Notes: generated from the letters alone by a model not told the origin. Shown: positions 5,941-14,231, counted from the stretch's first letter. The stretch is DNA of 17,679 bases from an uncultured Acholeplasmatales bacterium (GCA_937877075.1 CALEGD010000127.1:1-17679); one strand, 5' to 3'. Program-made: numbers and translations.

Positions 5941-6522
5941 ATGAATAAACAAATTACATTAAGCAGTTATAGGTTAATAGATATATCAATCTTCACTATA
6001 TTAATGATTGTTTTTGAATTGATAGCAGTTAGGGCTGTCAATTGGTTTCATGAGGTTTACAGTATTTCACTATTTATTGCAATTTCATTGATTGTTATGA
6101 TGCGATGGGGAGTATGGTCAATCATTTCTATTATTGCTGGAGCTATTTCATATTGTCTGGTTAACGATGCTGTCTTTGAAAATTATATTATCTACATTTT
6201 CGGCAATCTCTTTATTCTGATTAATCTTTTCTGGTTTTTATTGGGGAAAGATAGAATTCGAAAGGGGTATTGGACGGTATTATTCGTTTTATCAGGATAT
6301 GTTCTGGTTGAGATTGGAAGATCATTAGTTGCTGTATTTTTCGGAGGCAAGTTCATCCCCACTCTCATTGGTTTTCTTGGAACAGATTTAATAAACGCCT
6401 TATTGGCCCTGTTAATTATTATAATAACGAGAAAACAAAATGGCTTATTTGAAGATCAAATTTCTTATCTTAAGCGAATAAATGAAGAAGAAAGAAATCA
6501 AAACGCTAACACAGAGGTGTGA
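5941..6522 (+). CDS. Six-TM integral membrane protein, unrecognised
   Basis: 193 aa, very hydrophobic, with six predicted membrane segments at about 13-31, 39-53, 57-75, 81-101, 110-131 and 141-163. A charged cytoplasmic tail follows (QISYLKRINEEER). The six-helix layout and the RWGVWSIISIIAGA segment recall the S-components of ECF vitamin transporters, but I see no family-defining signature, so this is only a resemblance. It starts 9 nt after ATPase 1 with a weak RBS. It ends in codons GAG-GTG that double as the RBS of the next gene, so it is translated with the transporter. Plausible roles are an accessory transporter subunit or a substrate-related membrane protein; I cannot choose between them. 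Confidence 0.8.
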   Translation: MNKQITLSSYRLIDISIFTILMIVFELIAVRAVNWFHEVYSISLFIAISLIVMMRWGVWSIISIIAGAISYCLVNDAVFENYIIYIFGNLFILINLFWFLLGKDRIRKGYWTVLFVLSGYVLVEIGRSLVAVFFGGKFIPTLIGFLGTDLINALLALLIIIITRKQNGLFEDQISYLKRINEEERNQNANTEV

Positions 6523-6523
6523 T

Positions 6524-7576
6524 ATGAATAAAAAAATCATTGATGATTATCTGGTCTATGATCAATCTGCTGGTCATTATGTAATGGACCCTGAGCAGAA
6601 AATTAGGGATCAGGTAGAAAAGGATCATTGGAAAATTGTTTTAAGAAAAATGCTTAGGGATTGGCGATTATATTTAATGCTAATTCCGATGATCTTTATT
6701 TTCTTTTGTTGGCGTTATCTGCCGATGTATGAATTACTTGCTTCTTTTAAAATCAACCTTACTGGCACTAATAAAGTTGCTGAGCAACATTTAGTCGGAT
6801 TCAACAACTTTTACACCTTAATGTTTGGCAGTTATAGGATGCAGTTCTGGCAAGCCTTTCGTAATACTTTTGTATTAAGTGCTTATGGTTTATTATTTGG
6901 CTTTCCGGTTCCAATAATCTTAGCCTTATTCTTTAATGAAATTAAATCCAATGCATATCGAAGCGTCTTGCAAGTTTTTACTTATTTACCGAAATTTATT
7001 TCAACAGTAATTATTACAACTCTTGTCTGGATGTTGCTTTCTAATAAAGGGATTGTACCCGGAGCAACTCCCGGTATAGTTTCAAAATTCTTGTTGAACT
7101 TAGGACTGATAACCGAATCCGTTGCCAACCAAGGTGTGATGTATCAAGCTCAATATTTCCGCTCTGTTTACATAATTCAGGGTATTTGGGAAGGTGCTGG
7201 TTACGGCTCAATTGTCTACTTTGCTGCCGTTATCGCCATAAGTCCGACCAATTATGAGGCCGCACAAATGGACGGTGCCGGAAAAATGCAGCAAATGCGT
7301 TATGTGGTTTTACCGGCAATGTTATCAACCATTGTGATTATGCTAATTGTTCGTATTGGATCCCTCTTATCAATCGGCTATGAAACAGTATTATTACTTA
7401 GACATACTAGTACCTATGCTACTGCGCAAGTTATTTCGACCTTTGCGTTTGATCTGAAGGAAACAGATGTCAATCTGGCAACCATTCCGGAAATGGTAAA
7501 TAATTTAACTAGTATGCTATTAGTAATTGGTGCAAATATGATTAGTAGAAAAGTTACTGAAACTTCGCTGTATTAG
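6524..7576 (+). CDS. ABC transporter permease, LplB family
   Basis: 350-aa membrane-spanning subunit of a CUT1-type importer. A cytoplasmic N-terminus of about 45 residues precedes the family opening DWRLYLMLIPMIFIFFCW, followed by about six membrane helices. The cytoplasmic EAA loop that docks the ATPase is clear: YEAAQMDGAG with E245, then the VLPAML ending. The frame extends to 6482, but I choose ATG 6524, two nt after the upstream stop, with an AGAGGTG RBS embedded in the end of the preceding gene. LplB/YtcQ-group importers usually carry oligosaccharides such as uronate- or mannan-derived glycans, but substrate cannot be read from the permease. It pairs with the YtcP-type permease that begins 11 nt downstream. 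Confidence 0.92.
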   Translation: MNKKIIDDYLVYDQSAGHYVMDPEQKIRDQVEKDHWKIVLRKMLRDWRLYLMLIPMIFIFFCWRYLPMYELLASFKINLTGTNKVAEQHLVGFNNFYTLMFGSYRMQFWQAFRNTFVLSAYGLLFGFPVPIILALFFNEIKSNAYRSVLQVFTYLPKFISTVIITTLVWMLLSNKGIVPGATPGIVSKFLLNLGLITESVANQGVMYQAQYFRSVYIIQGIWEGAGYGSIVYFAAVIAISPTNYEAAQMDGAGKMQQMRYVVLPAMLSTIVIMLIVRIGSLLSIGYETVLLLRHTSTYATAQVISTFAFDLKETDVNLATIPEMVNNLTSMLLVIGANMISRKVTETSLY

Positions 7577-7587
7577 AGGAGACGCTT

Positions 7588-8481
7588 ATGAAAAGAAGAT
7601 TAGAAATTTCAGAATTAATATTTAAGGTCATATCTTATTTCCTTCTGACAGCCTTTGCTCTAGCCTGTTTATACCCGTTTATCTATGCGATATCTTCCGC
7701 AATCAGCGGGAAGTATTATGTAGAAACAAATAAAATTGTCTTGCTTCCGAAAGAAATTCAATTTGATGCTTTTATGGCAGTGTTCAAAAATAATAGTTTC
7801 TGGTCAAGCTACGCAAACACCTTATTTTTAACGTTTTTCGGAACAATTTTTTCCTTAGTGGTTGCTATTCTTGGTGCCTATGCCTTAAGTAAAAAAAGAT
7901 TAATGTTTCGCAGAGGATTTAACTTTTTTCTAGTCTTTACGATGTGGTTTTCTGCAGGTGTAATACCGCAATTTCTTAACTATACCGCCACTCAAAGGAT
8001 ATTTTATAATATAGGAATTTCCGACGATAAATGGATGATTGTTATCGCCATGGGTATGGCGGCTATGAACGTTGTTCTTTTAAGAAATGCTTTTGAAAGT
8101 GTACCTTCTGAAATTGAAGAAGCTGCCATTGTAGACGGAGCTACCGAAATCCAGGTGTTAACCAAAGTATTTGTTCCGATGTCTAAGTCAACGATCGCAA
8201 CGGTTGGATTATTCTTTGGGATTTCTCGTTGGAACGGTTATTTCTGGGCTCGGATGATGATTAAAAATACTAATGAATGGCCTCTTCAGGTATATATTAG
8301 ACATTATCTTGAAGATACTATCTGGAATTCAGATAATATTACGATATCAAATTATCCCTATGCGGAAACATCAATAGTTTATTCGATGGTGGTTTGTGCC
8401 ATCATACCTATCTTAATAATCTACCCATATATCCAGAAGTATTTTGCGAAGGGTGTTAACATGGGTGGAGTTAAAGAATAA
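7588..8481 (+). CDS. ABC transporter permease, YtcP/LplC family
   Basis: 297-aa second permease of the importer. It has six membrane helices and the family C-terminus KYFAKGVNMGGVKE, which is characteristic of the YtcP/LplC group. The EAA loop is EIEEAAIVDGA (E177-G184) followed by VFVPMSKS. A strong RBS, AGAGGAG at 7575-7581, overlaps the stop of the first permease and is 6 nt from the ATG. With LplB-type permease 1 it should form the heterodimeric translocation pore. Importers of this group are often found without their own ATPase, so the two ATPases flanking this one are notable. A small inverted repeat (ACATG-N5-CATGT, 8493-8507) lies in the 56-nt gap after it. Confidence 0.93.
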   Translation: MKRRLEISELIFKVISYFLLTAFALACLYPFIYAISSAISGKYYVETNKIVLLPKEIQFDAFMAVFKNNSFWSSYANTLFLTFFGTIFSLVVAILGAYALSKKRLMFRRGFNFFLVFTMWFSAGVIPQFLNYTATQRIFYNIGISDDKWMIVIAMGMAAMNVVLLRNAFESVPSEIEEAAIVDGATEIQVLTKVFVPMSKSTIATVGLFFGISRWNGYFWARMMIKNTNEWPLQVYIRHYLEDTIWNSDNITISNYPYAETSIVYSMVVCAIIPILIIYPYIQKYFAKGVNMGGVKE

Positions 8482-8537
8482 TTTAGGTTTTAACATGGAT
8501 AACATGTAAAAATAAAATAAAAGGAGAGAAAAGTAGA

Positions 8538-10754
8538 ATGAGAAAATTTAAGTTTATTTTTGTAATTTTATTGTTCATGTTTTTAGCTTTAACTTTTGTT
8601 GGCTGTAAAAAAGACGAAGAACCAGAACCAGATCCAGAACCAGATCCAGATCCAGAAGTGGGACTCGTATACGCTGACGGAACAGAATTGAAATTAGCTG
8701 TTGGTCATAACGACAAAAAGACTACCATTACCTTCCAAGATAGTGAAATTGTTGGTAATGGACTAGAATTAGCTGATGGAGTTACTTATCGACTCGATGA
8801 TTTAAAACCTGTTTGGAAGGAACTCGAAAAAGAATTAAAGGTTAAGTTTGATAATGTTTATACAGCGAAAACAGTTCAAAACGAGTTTAATCATTGGAAA
8901 AGCTTAAACTTTGAAGGCGTAGATGTTTTAGTCGGTAATGCGGATGATATAGCAGCTGATGGAAAAACAGGAAAAATCGTTAACTTAGCTGAACATCTTG
9001 ATGATATGCCTAATTTCAAGAAATTCTTGGAAGATAATCCAATTGTTACTCTTTCAGTTATTAGTGATACTGATACTGGGGCGATTTATTTTGCACCTTA
9101 TTTCGACGGTTATGATGATATTGAAAAATATTTTTTAATGAGAACAGACTGGCTGAAAAAATTACTTGACGGTGAAGGAGCTTTTGCTGCAACAACTTCC
9201 GATACATTTGGAGACATAGTTGGCGAAAAAGCATACGAACCATATATGCCGACTGAAGGGAAAATAGAAATTCCTACCCTTAAAGCGGATGGTAGTGGTA
9301 CTGAAAAAGTTACTAAAAATTATGATACTGATTATGGCAATATCATTGAATATATGCAAACTAATGTAACAGCAACTACAACAGGTGTCGAACTTGTAAA
9401 TATGTTACGTAATTATATTGATAAAGCCTATAACGGATATTACGGAACAACTCGTTCTAATTTATTTGCAGGCAATAATGCATCTTGGGATGCTGATGAA
9501 TTAGTAGCTTTACTTCGTTGTATTGTTACTAATACCTTTGCCTTAACTGGCCAAAATGTTGATAAAGTCGAAGGTATCTTCCCAAGAGAAACTACCTTGA
9601 ACAGAACAAGCGATTTATTCTCATTTGTTAGCCTTTTCGGTGTTCGCGGTTATGAATCACGTAATGATTACCTGTATTTTGATTCTAACGGTGAATTACG
9701 CGATGCCCGTGCCGATGTAGAATTTGCTGAAGGAATAAACAAATTAAATCAATTATATAAAGAAAAATTAATCCTTCAAGACTTTGATAAAGGTGCTACA
9801 ACAAAAACCAATGAAACAATGTTTAAACAAAATAAAGGATTCATGATTTATGATTACTGTCAGACTCAAACTTTATTTAATGAAACAGTCAAAAATGATA
9901 TTCCTGGATTTAATTTAGCACCAATAATTAATCCGGTTGCTAAATGGTATGACGGTTCTAATGAAAATGGAGCTTGGATGAGATTTACTGAATCTTGGAG
10001 ATCGGTTAAGACCAATGGTTGGTGTATTACTGCTGATACTAAAGGTGATAAACTTAATGCCGCATTGACATTATTTGATTATATGTATTCTGAAGAAGGT
10101 AATATTTTAATGTCTTATGGTCCTGAAGCTTGGAGATCGGGTGACACCATTAGCTATAAAGGTGAGGATATTCCTGAGTTATCAGAAGCTGCTCTTGACG
10201 AACTGTGGAATATTGCCGGAGGAAACTATACTAATTATGCACGCCGGTATTTAGGTTCAACTCTTCCAGTTGGATTTGTAAAGAATCAAGGTATGGAATA
10301 TCAATGTACCACTGATGGTGGAAGAGCTGGAGCAGAAATTGTCTCAAATGCAATCGCTCATGACGTTCTTAAACATGTAACTCCAGAAATTTCTGAAAAC
10401 CTTTTCTATACAATGGTTCCAACTGTTCTTCCGACAAGTAGAACACAAGATGCACTTATTTCACTGTACGGCGCTCTCGGTTCAGCTGGAATATATTCTA
10501 GAGCAAGTTCAGCAGGAAGTTATAATATCTACACCGATGTGTTAATGTATGGCTTTGGATCAGATGTTGCACTAACCAGTAGTACATATATAACTACTAT
10601 GCCTAAAGATGCAAAAGAATTGGTTGATTTGTATCTTGGGAAAGGCGCAGGTGATCCTGGATTAGGTGGAACTGCGTATTATGTTGTTAGAGAAATTGCT
10701 TGGGAAAAATTAATAAATTATTATGAGAATCAAATTTTAAAAGAAGAAGAGTAA
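8538..10754 (+). CDS. Large solute-binding lipoprotein of the ABC importer
   Basis: 738-aa extracellular binding protein. A lipoprotein signal peptide ends in the lipobox TFVGC, with C23 as the lipidated residue. Next comes a flexible acidic-proline linker (residues 28-39) made of six Glu/Asp-Pro pairs encoded by tandem GAWCCA hexamers, and then the globular part. The segment FLMRTDWLKKL and the preceding hydrophobic strands match the LplA/LipO group of family-1 binding proteins. Those are usually about 500-570 aa, so roughly 170-200 residues are extra; YNGYYGTTRSN and the Ser/Tyr-rich end are candidates for inserted or expanded regions. AAGGAG at 8521-8526 is the RBS. It directly follows the two permeases and is followed by a strong hairpin. 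The substrate is probably a glycan, but no enzyme in the window identifies it. Confidence 0.9.
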   Translation: MRKFKFIFVILLFMFLALTFVGCKKDEEPEPDPEPDPDPEVGLVYADGTELKLAVGHNDKKTTITFQDSEIVGNGLELADGVTYRLDDLKPVWKELEKELKVKFDNVYTAKTVQNEFNHWKSLNFEGVDVLVGNADDIAADGKTGKIVNLAEHLDDMPNFKKFLEDNPIVTLSVISDTDTGAIYFAPYFDGYDDIEKYFLMRTDWLKKLLDGEGAFAATTSDTFGDIVGEKAYEPYMPTEGKIEIPTLKADGSGTEKVTKNYDTDYGNIIEYMQTNVTATTTGVELVNMLRNYIDKAYNGYYGTTRSNLFAGNNASWDADELVALLRCIVTNTFALTGQNVDKVEGIFPRETTLNRTSDLFSFVSLFGVRGYESRNDYLYFDSNGELRDARADVEFAEGINKLNQLYKEKLILQDFDKGATTKTNETMFKQNKGFMIYDYCQTQTLFNETVKNDIPGFNLAPIINPVAKWYDGSNENGAWMRFTESWRSVKTNGWCITADTKGDKLNAALTLFDYMYSEEGNILMSYGPEAWRSGDTISYKGEDIPELSEAALDELWNIAGGNYTNYARRYLGSTLPVGFVKNQGMEYQCTTDGGRAGAEIVSNAIAHDVLKHVTPEISENLFYTMVPTVLPTSRTQDALISLYGALGSAGIYSRASSAGSYNIYTDVLMYGFGSDVALTSSTYITTMPKDAKELVDLYLGKGAGDPGLGGTAYYVVREIAWEKLINYYENQILKEEE
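8619..8654 (+). repeat. Six tandem GA(A/T)CCA hexamers
   Basis: Perfect in-frame hexamer repeats coding for alternating Glu/Asp-Pro just after the lipidated cysteine of the binding protein. Gain or loss of a unit would change linker length without a frameshift. Confidence 0.9.
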
Positions 10755-10764
10755 AAAATTTTGT

Positions 10765-10795
10765 TGTGGCTCTCTAATATTCCTAGAGAGCCACA
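10765..10795 (+). other. Strong intercistronic stem-loop after the binding protein
   Basis: TGTGGCTCTCTA (10765-10776) pairs perfectly with TAGAGAGCCACA (10784-10795) across a 7-nt loop: 12 bp. No T-run follows (CCATTATAAAG), so it does not look like an intrinsic terminator on the plus strand. It lies 11 nt after the stop of the lipoprotein gene and 21 nt before the next start. Such hairpins commonly protect the 3' end of abundant binding-protein mRNA and give less of the downstream products. Confidence 0.85.
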
Positions 10796-10815
10796 CCATT
10801 ATAAAGAGGTCTGCT

Positions 10816-11400
10816 ATGAAACGCCAAATTAAAGTGCAAAAAATAGTTTGTTACATAATTTTGTTCTCCTGTGCTATTGCTTTCGTTTTCGCATTAGGAC
10901 TGGCAACCAATATTTATAATTTAATGTTTGCAGGTGATTTTGATATTAAGGGTTACAAGATATTTGAGGATATACAACCCTTTAATAGAGAATTAATTGT
11001 TAGATGTATTTTGATGATAGTCTTGGTAGTCTTTTTATTTATTACTAGATCCCATCTCCGGAGAAGATACTATATATCAAATTATGTCGTTACAACATTT
11101 TCGGCTTTAATTAATGTTTTTATATCAATCTGGGCTATAAGCAACATCCTAGATTTTAAGCAGAGATTCTTAACCGAAGTTGACTTTGAAGGATGGCTTT
11201 TTATAAGAGAAATAATGGTTGATTTTCCATATACGGAGTCTACTCTTTGGTTAGATCTCAATATTATAATTTTTTCCTTGGTGATTTTTGCATCACTATT
11301 ATTAATTGGAAATTTGATTTGGAAAATAATGTTGATGAAATTTGAAGATAAATTATTAGCTGGTCAAATCAAGCCGGTTAATAAGCCAAAGGAGGTGTAA
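10816..11400 (+). CDS. Four-TM membrane protein of the transporter cluster, unrecognised
   Basis: 194 aa with predicted membrane helices at about 8-30, 59-80, 86-112 and 144-170. A polar loop lies between helices 1 and 2 (FAGDFDIKGYKIFEDIQPF) and another between 3 and 4. There is no signal peptidase site and no motif I can assign. RBS AAGAGGT lies at 10804-10810. The last codons (AAG GAG GTG) contain a near-perfect RBS for the next gene, which begins 2 nt after the stop, so the two are coupled. Being below the hairpin at 10765, it may be made in smaller amounts than the binding protein. It could be an accessory subunit of the importer; this is inferred only from position. Confidence 0.85.
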   Translation: MKRQIKVQKIVCYIILFSCAIAFVFALGLATNIYNLMFAGDFDIKGYKIFEDIQPFNRELIVRCILMIVLVVFLFITRSHLRRRYYISNYVVTTFSALINVFISIWAISNILDFKQRFLTEVDFEGWLFIREIMVDFPYTESTLWLDLNIIIFSLVIFASLLLIGNLIWKIMLMKFEDKLLAGQIKPVNKPKEV

Positions 11401-11402
11401 GA

Positions 11403-11870
11403 ATGCCTAGAGACTTGATTTCAATCGATAAAATGAAATATAAAAATGATAATTTGGCATTTTCTCTTACTATCCTTGGTTTGCTGGCCAATGTTTTCTA
11501 TTTCTTCACTCTATATAGAAATAATAATAATTTTTATTATTCATATTTAATGGGGATTTCGGTTCTCTATAATCTGATTTTCATGTTGACTGTTTTTTTA
11601 ACAGCCGAAGAAGTGAAAACTTATCATCGTAAATATTCAATTGTTTTGTTTATCGCAGGAATTATACAAATATTAAGAATATTTTACTATCCCAAAAAGG
11701 CCTTTGCTGCGGAAGTATTGACTGCTGATACCTATCGTACTATAAAAATCTATCTAATTATATCAAGTATTATGTTAATACTTGCATCAATCAGAAGTTT
11801 TTGGAATTCAACTATATTAAAGTTATATATCAAAGGTAAATTGAAAATACCGCCAACGAATGAGGTATAG
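11403..11870 (+). CDS. Four-TM membrane protein of the transporter cluster, unrecognised
   Basis: 155 aa with predicted helices at about 19-39, 44-67, 78-96 and 112-133, and short basic ends. AAAGGAGGTG just before the start (11388-11397) is the best RBS in the cluster. No family is recognised. It does not show obvious sequence similarity to the preceding four-TM protein, though their helix layouts are alike. It ends THE same way as two other cluster proteins (GAG-GTA, stop), because the codons supply the RBS for ATPase 2. That links its translation to the second ATPase, so a role beside that ATPase is a reasonable guess. Confidence 0.82.
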   Translation: MPRDLISIDKMKYKNDNLAFSLTILGLLANVFYFFTLYRNNNNFYYSYLMGISVLYNLIFMLTVFLTAEEVKTYHRKYSIVLFIAGIIQILRIFYYPKKAFAAEVLTADTYRTIKIYLIISSIMLILASIRSFWNSTILKLYIKGKLKIPPTNEV

Positions 11871-11871
11871 T

Positions 11872-12936
11872 ATGCCTAAAGTAGAATTAATTGGATTAAA
11901 TAAAATCTATAATAATGATGTTCAAGCGGTATTTGATTTTAATCTTGAAATTGAAGACGGTGAATTTGTAGTTTTGGTTGGTCCCTCGGGTTGCGGTAAA
12001 ACAACAACTCTGAGAATGGTGGCAGGACTTGAGGATATTACAGCTGGTAAATTAATCATAGACGATAAAGATGTTACCACAATGCCTCCTAAAGACCGTG
12101 ATATTGCTTTTGTGTTTCAAAATTATGCTTTATATGCCCATATGACTGTTTATCAAAACATGGCATTTTCTTTAGTTTTAAGAAAAGAAAATTCAAATTT
12201 AATTCATAAAAAAGTTCTAGCTGCTGCTGAAATCTTAGGTCTAACAGATCAATTAAATAAAAAACCAAAACAACTATCTGGTGGTCAACGTCAAAGGGTT
12301 GCCATTGGCCGAGCTATTGTTCGTAATCCAAAAGTATTTTTATTTGATGAACCACTTTCTAACTTGGATGCAAAACTTCGCAATTCTATGCGCAGGGAAC
12401 TCTTGCTATTACATCATAAATTAAAGGCAACAATAATTTATGTTACCCATGACCAAATGGAAGCCTTAACTTTGGCTGATAAAATTGTTTGTATGTCAAT
12501 GGGATATGTTCAACAAATTGGTACACCTCTGGATTTATATTATAAACCGAATAATCTTTTTGTTGCTAACTTCATTGGTTTACCGCCAATGAATCTACTG
12601 GATGTTGAAGTAAAAGCTACAACGGTTAAATCACCGCATTTTGAATTGCCTTTAGATTCAAATCATCAAGAGTTATTAAGAAATTATATCGGAAAAAAGG
12701 TCGTTTTAGGTATTAGAGCTGAAGATATTTATGAACAAGGAAGTATTCCTTTAAAAGTTAGATTAAATGAAAACCTTGGTCAGTCAACTTTAGTTCATGG
12801 TAATTTTAAAGATCAGAAAATAGTTTGTAAATTTAAACGGTGGGTAAATTATCAACCAAATGATATTATTAAAATTGGATTCAATCTTGAAAAAATTCAT
12901 TTCTTTGATAAAGAAACCACTATGGTAATCAGGTAG
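11872..12936 (+). CDS. Carbohydrate ABC transporter ATPase 2 (MsmX/UgpC type)
   Basis: 354-aa MalK-like nucleotide-binding subunit. The motifs are complete and fall at the same residue numbers as in ATPase 1: Walker A GPSGCGKTT (37-45), Q-loop VFQNYALYAH, signature LSGGQRQR (from 135), Walker B D159-E160 (FLFDEPLSNLDA), H-loop VTHDQ, and a C-terminal TOBE-type domain with LGIRAEDI. The frame is open to ATG 11860, inside the upstream gene, but ATG 11872 directly after that gene's TAG matches the family N-terminus and has GAGG at 11862-11865. The two ATPases are clearly paralogs that have diverged in sequence, most in the C-terminal third. Neither is degenerate, so either could hydrolyse ATP as a homodimer or in a mixed dimer. 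Confidence 0.93.
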   Translation: MPKVELIGLNKIYNNDVQAVFDFNLEIEDGEFVVLVGPSGCGKTTTLRMVAGLEDITAGKLIIDDKDVTTMPPKDRDIAFVFQNYALYAHMTVYQNMAFSLVLRKENSNLIHKKVLAAAEILGLTDQLNKKPKQLSGGQRQRVAIGRAIVRNPKVFLFDEPLSNLDAKLRNSMRRELLLLHHKLKATIIYVTHDQMEALTLADKIVCMSMGYVQQIGTPLDLYYKPNNLFVANFIGLPPMNLLDVEVKATTVKSPHFELPLDSNHQELLRNYIGKKVVLGIRAEDIYEQGSIPLKVRLNENLGQSTLVHGNFKDQKIVCKFKRWVNYQPNDIIKIGFNLEKIHFFDKETTMVIR

Positions 12937-12941
12937 ATAAT

Positions 12942-13541
12942 ATGAAAAAATTCAAAGCATGGTTTACTAAAAATATGGTTTCGCTGAAATTATTTCTTAA
13001 AGAACGGTTTAGAAAGGTAATGGTTAAACTTAAACGGAGACCTTATATTATCCCGCTGCTAATGTTGGTGATATCCTGTCTAGTTCTAAATTTGAATTTA
13101 ACATCCTATTCAAATACTGTCGCTTATATTAATGAACCTGGTATGGGAATTTGTTTATTTATCATTACTCTTTGTTCTTACCTAATGATTATCGGTTTTG
13201 TGACCGCTTTTCCCAACCGACAAAAACCTAAAATTGTTTCGATAATTTTAGTGTGCATTATGATAATAATTACTATTGTCGGACAAGCAATTTTCCAATA
13301 TTTTATTCGTTATGCGACGGAACTTAAATCTAATCCAATTAAAATTACCTCCGACCAATTTTATATTTTATCAACAAAAAGAAACAGTATTGTTCATATG
13401 ATAATTAATGCTATTAGTTTATTGTTGATCTTTACTATTCCAGTTTATGGTAAGTTGTTGAAAAAAATAAATACAAAGGTTGATGTAGAAGATGTTATTA
13501 TTGAGGAAATTAACCTTGTCGAGGATGATGAAATTTACTAA
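12942..13541 (+). CDS. Four-TM membrane protein with basic N-terminus, unrecognised
   Basis: 199 aa. A 33-residue lysine/arginine-rich N-terminal segment, presumably cytoplasmic, precedes four helices at about 35-53, 67-90, 97-122 and 148-170. An acidic tail follows (VDVEDVIIEEINLVEDDEIY). It starts 5 nt after the ATPase 2 stop with AGGT at 12931-12934 as a modest RBS. I recognise no family. The opposite charges of head and tail on one membrane face are a visible feature. Position suggests it is co-expressed with ATPase 2. Confidence 0.82.
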   Translation: MKKFKAWFTKNMVSLKLFLKERFRKVMVKLKRRPYIIPLLMLVISCLVLNLNLTSYSNTVAYINEPGMGICLFIITLCSYLMIIGFVTAFPNRQKPKIVSIILVCIMIIITIVGQAIFQYFIRYATELKSNPIKITSDQFYILSTKRNSIVHMIINAISLLLIFTIPVYGKLLKKINTKVDVEDVIIEEINLVEDDEIY

Positions 13542-13604
13542 AAAAATGCGAATGTTCTTTCTATTTTGTGACCACTGTTTTATTATAGAATGTAGAGGTC
13601 AGTT

Positions 13605-14231
13605 ATGAAAAAAAAGAAATCAAAAGAAGATCTTCATAATTATTATGAACTAAAACCTAATGCCGTTAATGACTTGGTTGATGCAATAAAAAACGAAAAC
13701 AGCGACATTAATCTTCAAGATGAAAAATCCAAAACTATCCCTAACCCTTATAAAACGGATCGTTTATCAAATATTCCAACCTGGATTAAAGCTCTGTTTA
13801 TTAAATACTGGTTTGCGGGAATGATTTGTTATTTTGGTTTTTGGGGCCTCGGTGTATATTTTAGTAGCACTTTAGATTTAGTCGTTTTTGTTGGATTTTT
13901 AACTGGAATGGTTACTGATCTCTTAATAAATTCAGCGTTCTTGTATTTTGAATCAGACAAAAAAGAATACCACAAATATATAATGTTACCAGTCTCTTCC
14001 AAAAGACTTTGGACATTACTTGTAAATGTAATTTACGGGATAGTGGTAACGCTATTGGTTTCAGGTATCTATGCCTTGATTAATCTTATCCAGGTTAAGG
14101 TAAAAGATTTGCCCGAAGGAACGATATCTCTTGGAGTTGAACCGCTGCTTTACGGTTTAATTTTCTTGATAGTTGATATGTTTTTCATTTCTATTAAAAA
14201 TTTAATTGTGAAAATTGCAAATAAGAAATAA
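13605..14231 (+). CDS. Four-TM membrane protein with soluble N-terminal region, unrecognised
   Basis: 208 aa. About 58 charged residues (from MKKKKSKEDL to RLSNIP) precede four helices at about 60-86, 90-115, 133-164 and 182-205. The first helix region, KYWFAGMICYFGFWGLG, is aromatic-rich. I recognise no family. The 63-nt gap before it is larger than the others in the cluster, so it may be a separate unit or a remnant of the ancestral locus rather than part of the importer. Its GAGG RBS (13595-13598) can be paired in a hairpin with 13569-13576. A strong terminator follows 8 nt after the stop. Confidence 0.82.
   Translation: MKKKKSKEDLHNYYELKPNAVNDLVDAIKNENSDINLQDEKSKTIPNPYKTDRLSNIPTWIKALFIKYWFAGMICYFGFWGLGVYFSSTLDLVVFVGFLTGMVTDLLINSAFLYFESDKKEYHKYIMLPVSSKRLWTLLVNVIYGIVVTLLVSGIYALINLIQVKVKDLPEGTISLGVEPLLYGLIFLIVDMFFISIKNLIVKIANKK

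Noticed and set aside
8493..8507. ACATG-N5-CATGT inverted repeat before the binding-protein gene
   Set aside because: Only 5 bp and A/T flanks; too weak to call a regulatory element or terminator.
9061..9359. Two overlapping minus-strand ORFs inside the binding-protein gene
   Set aside because: Both are antisense to the lipoprotein reading frame and have no start signals.
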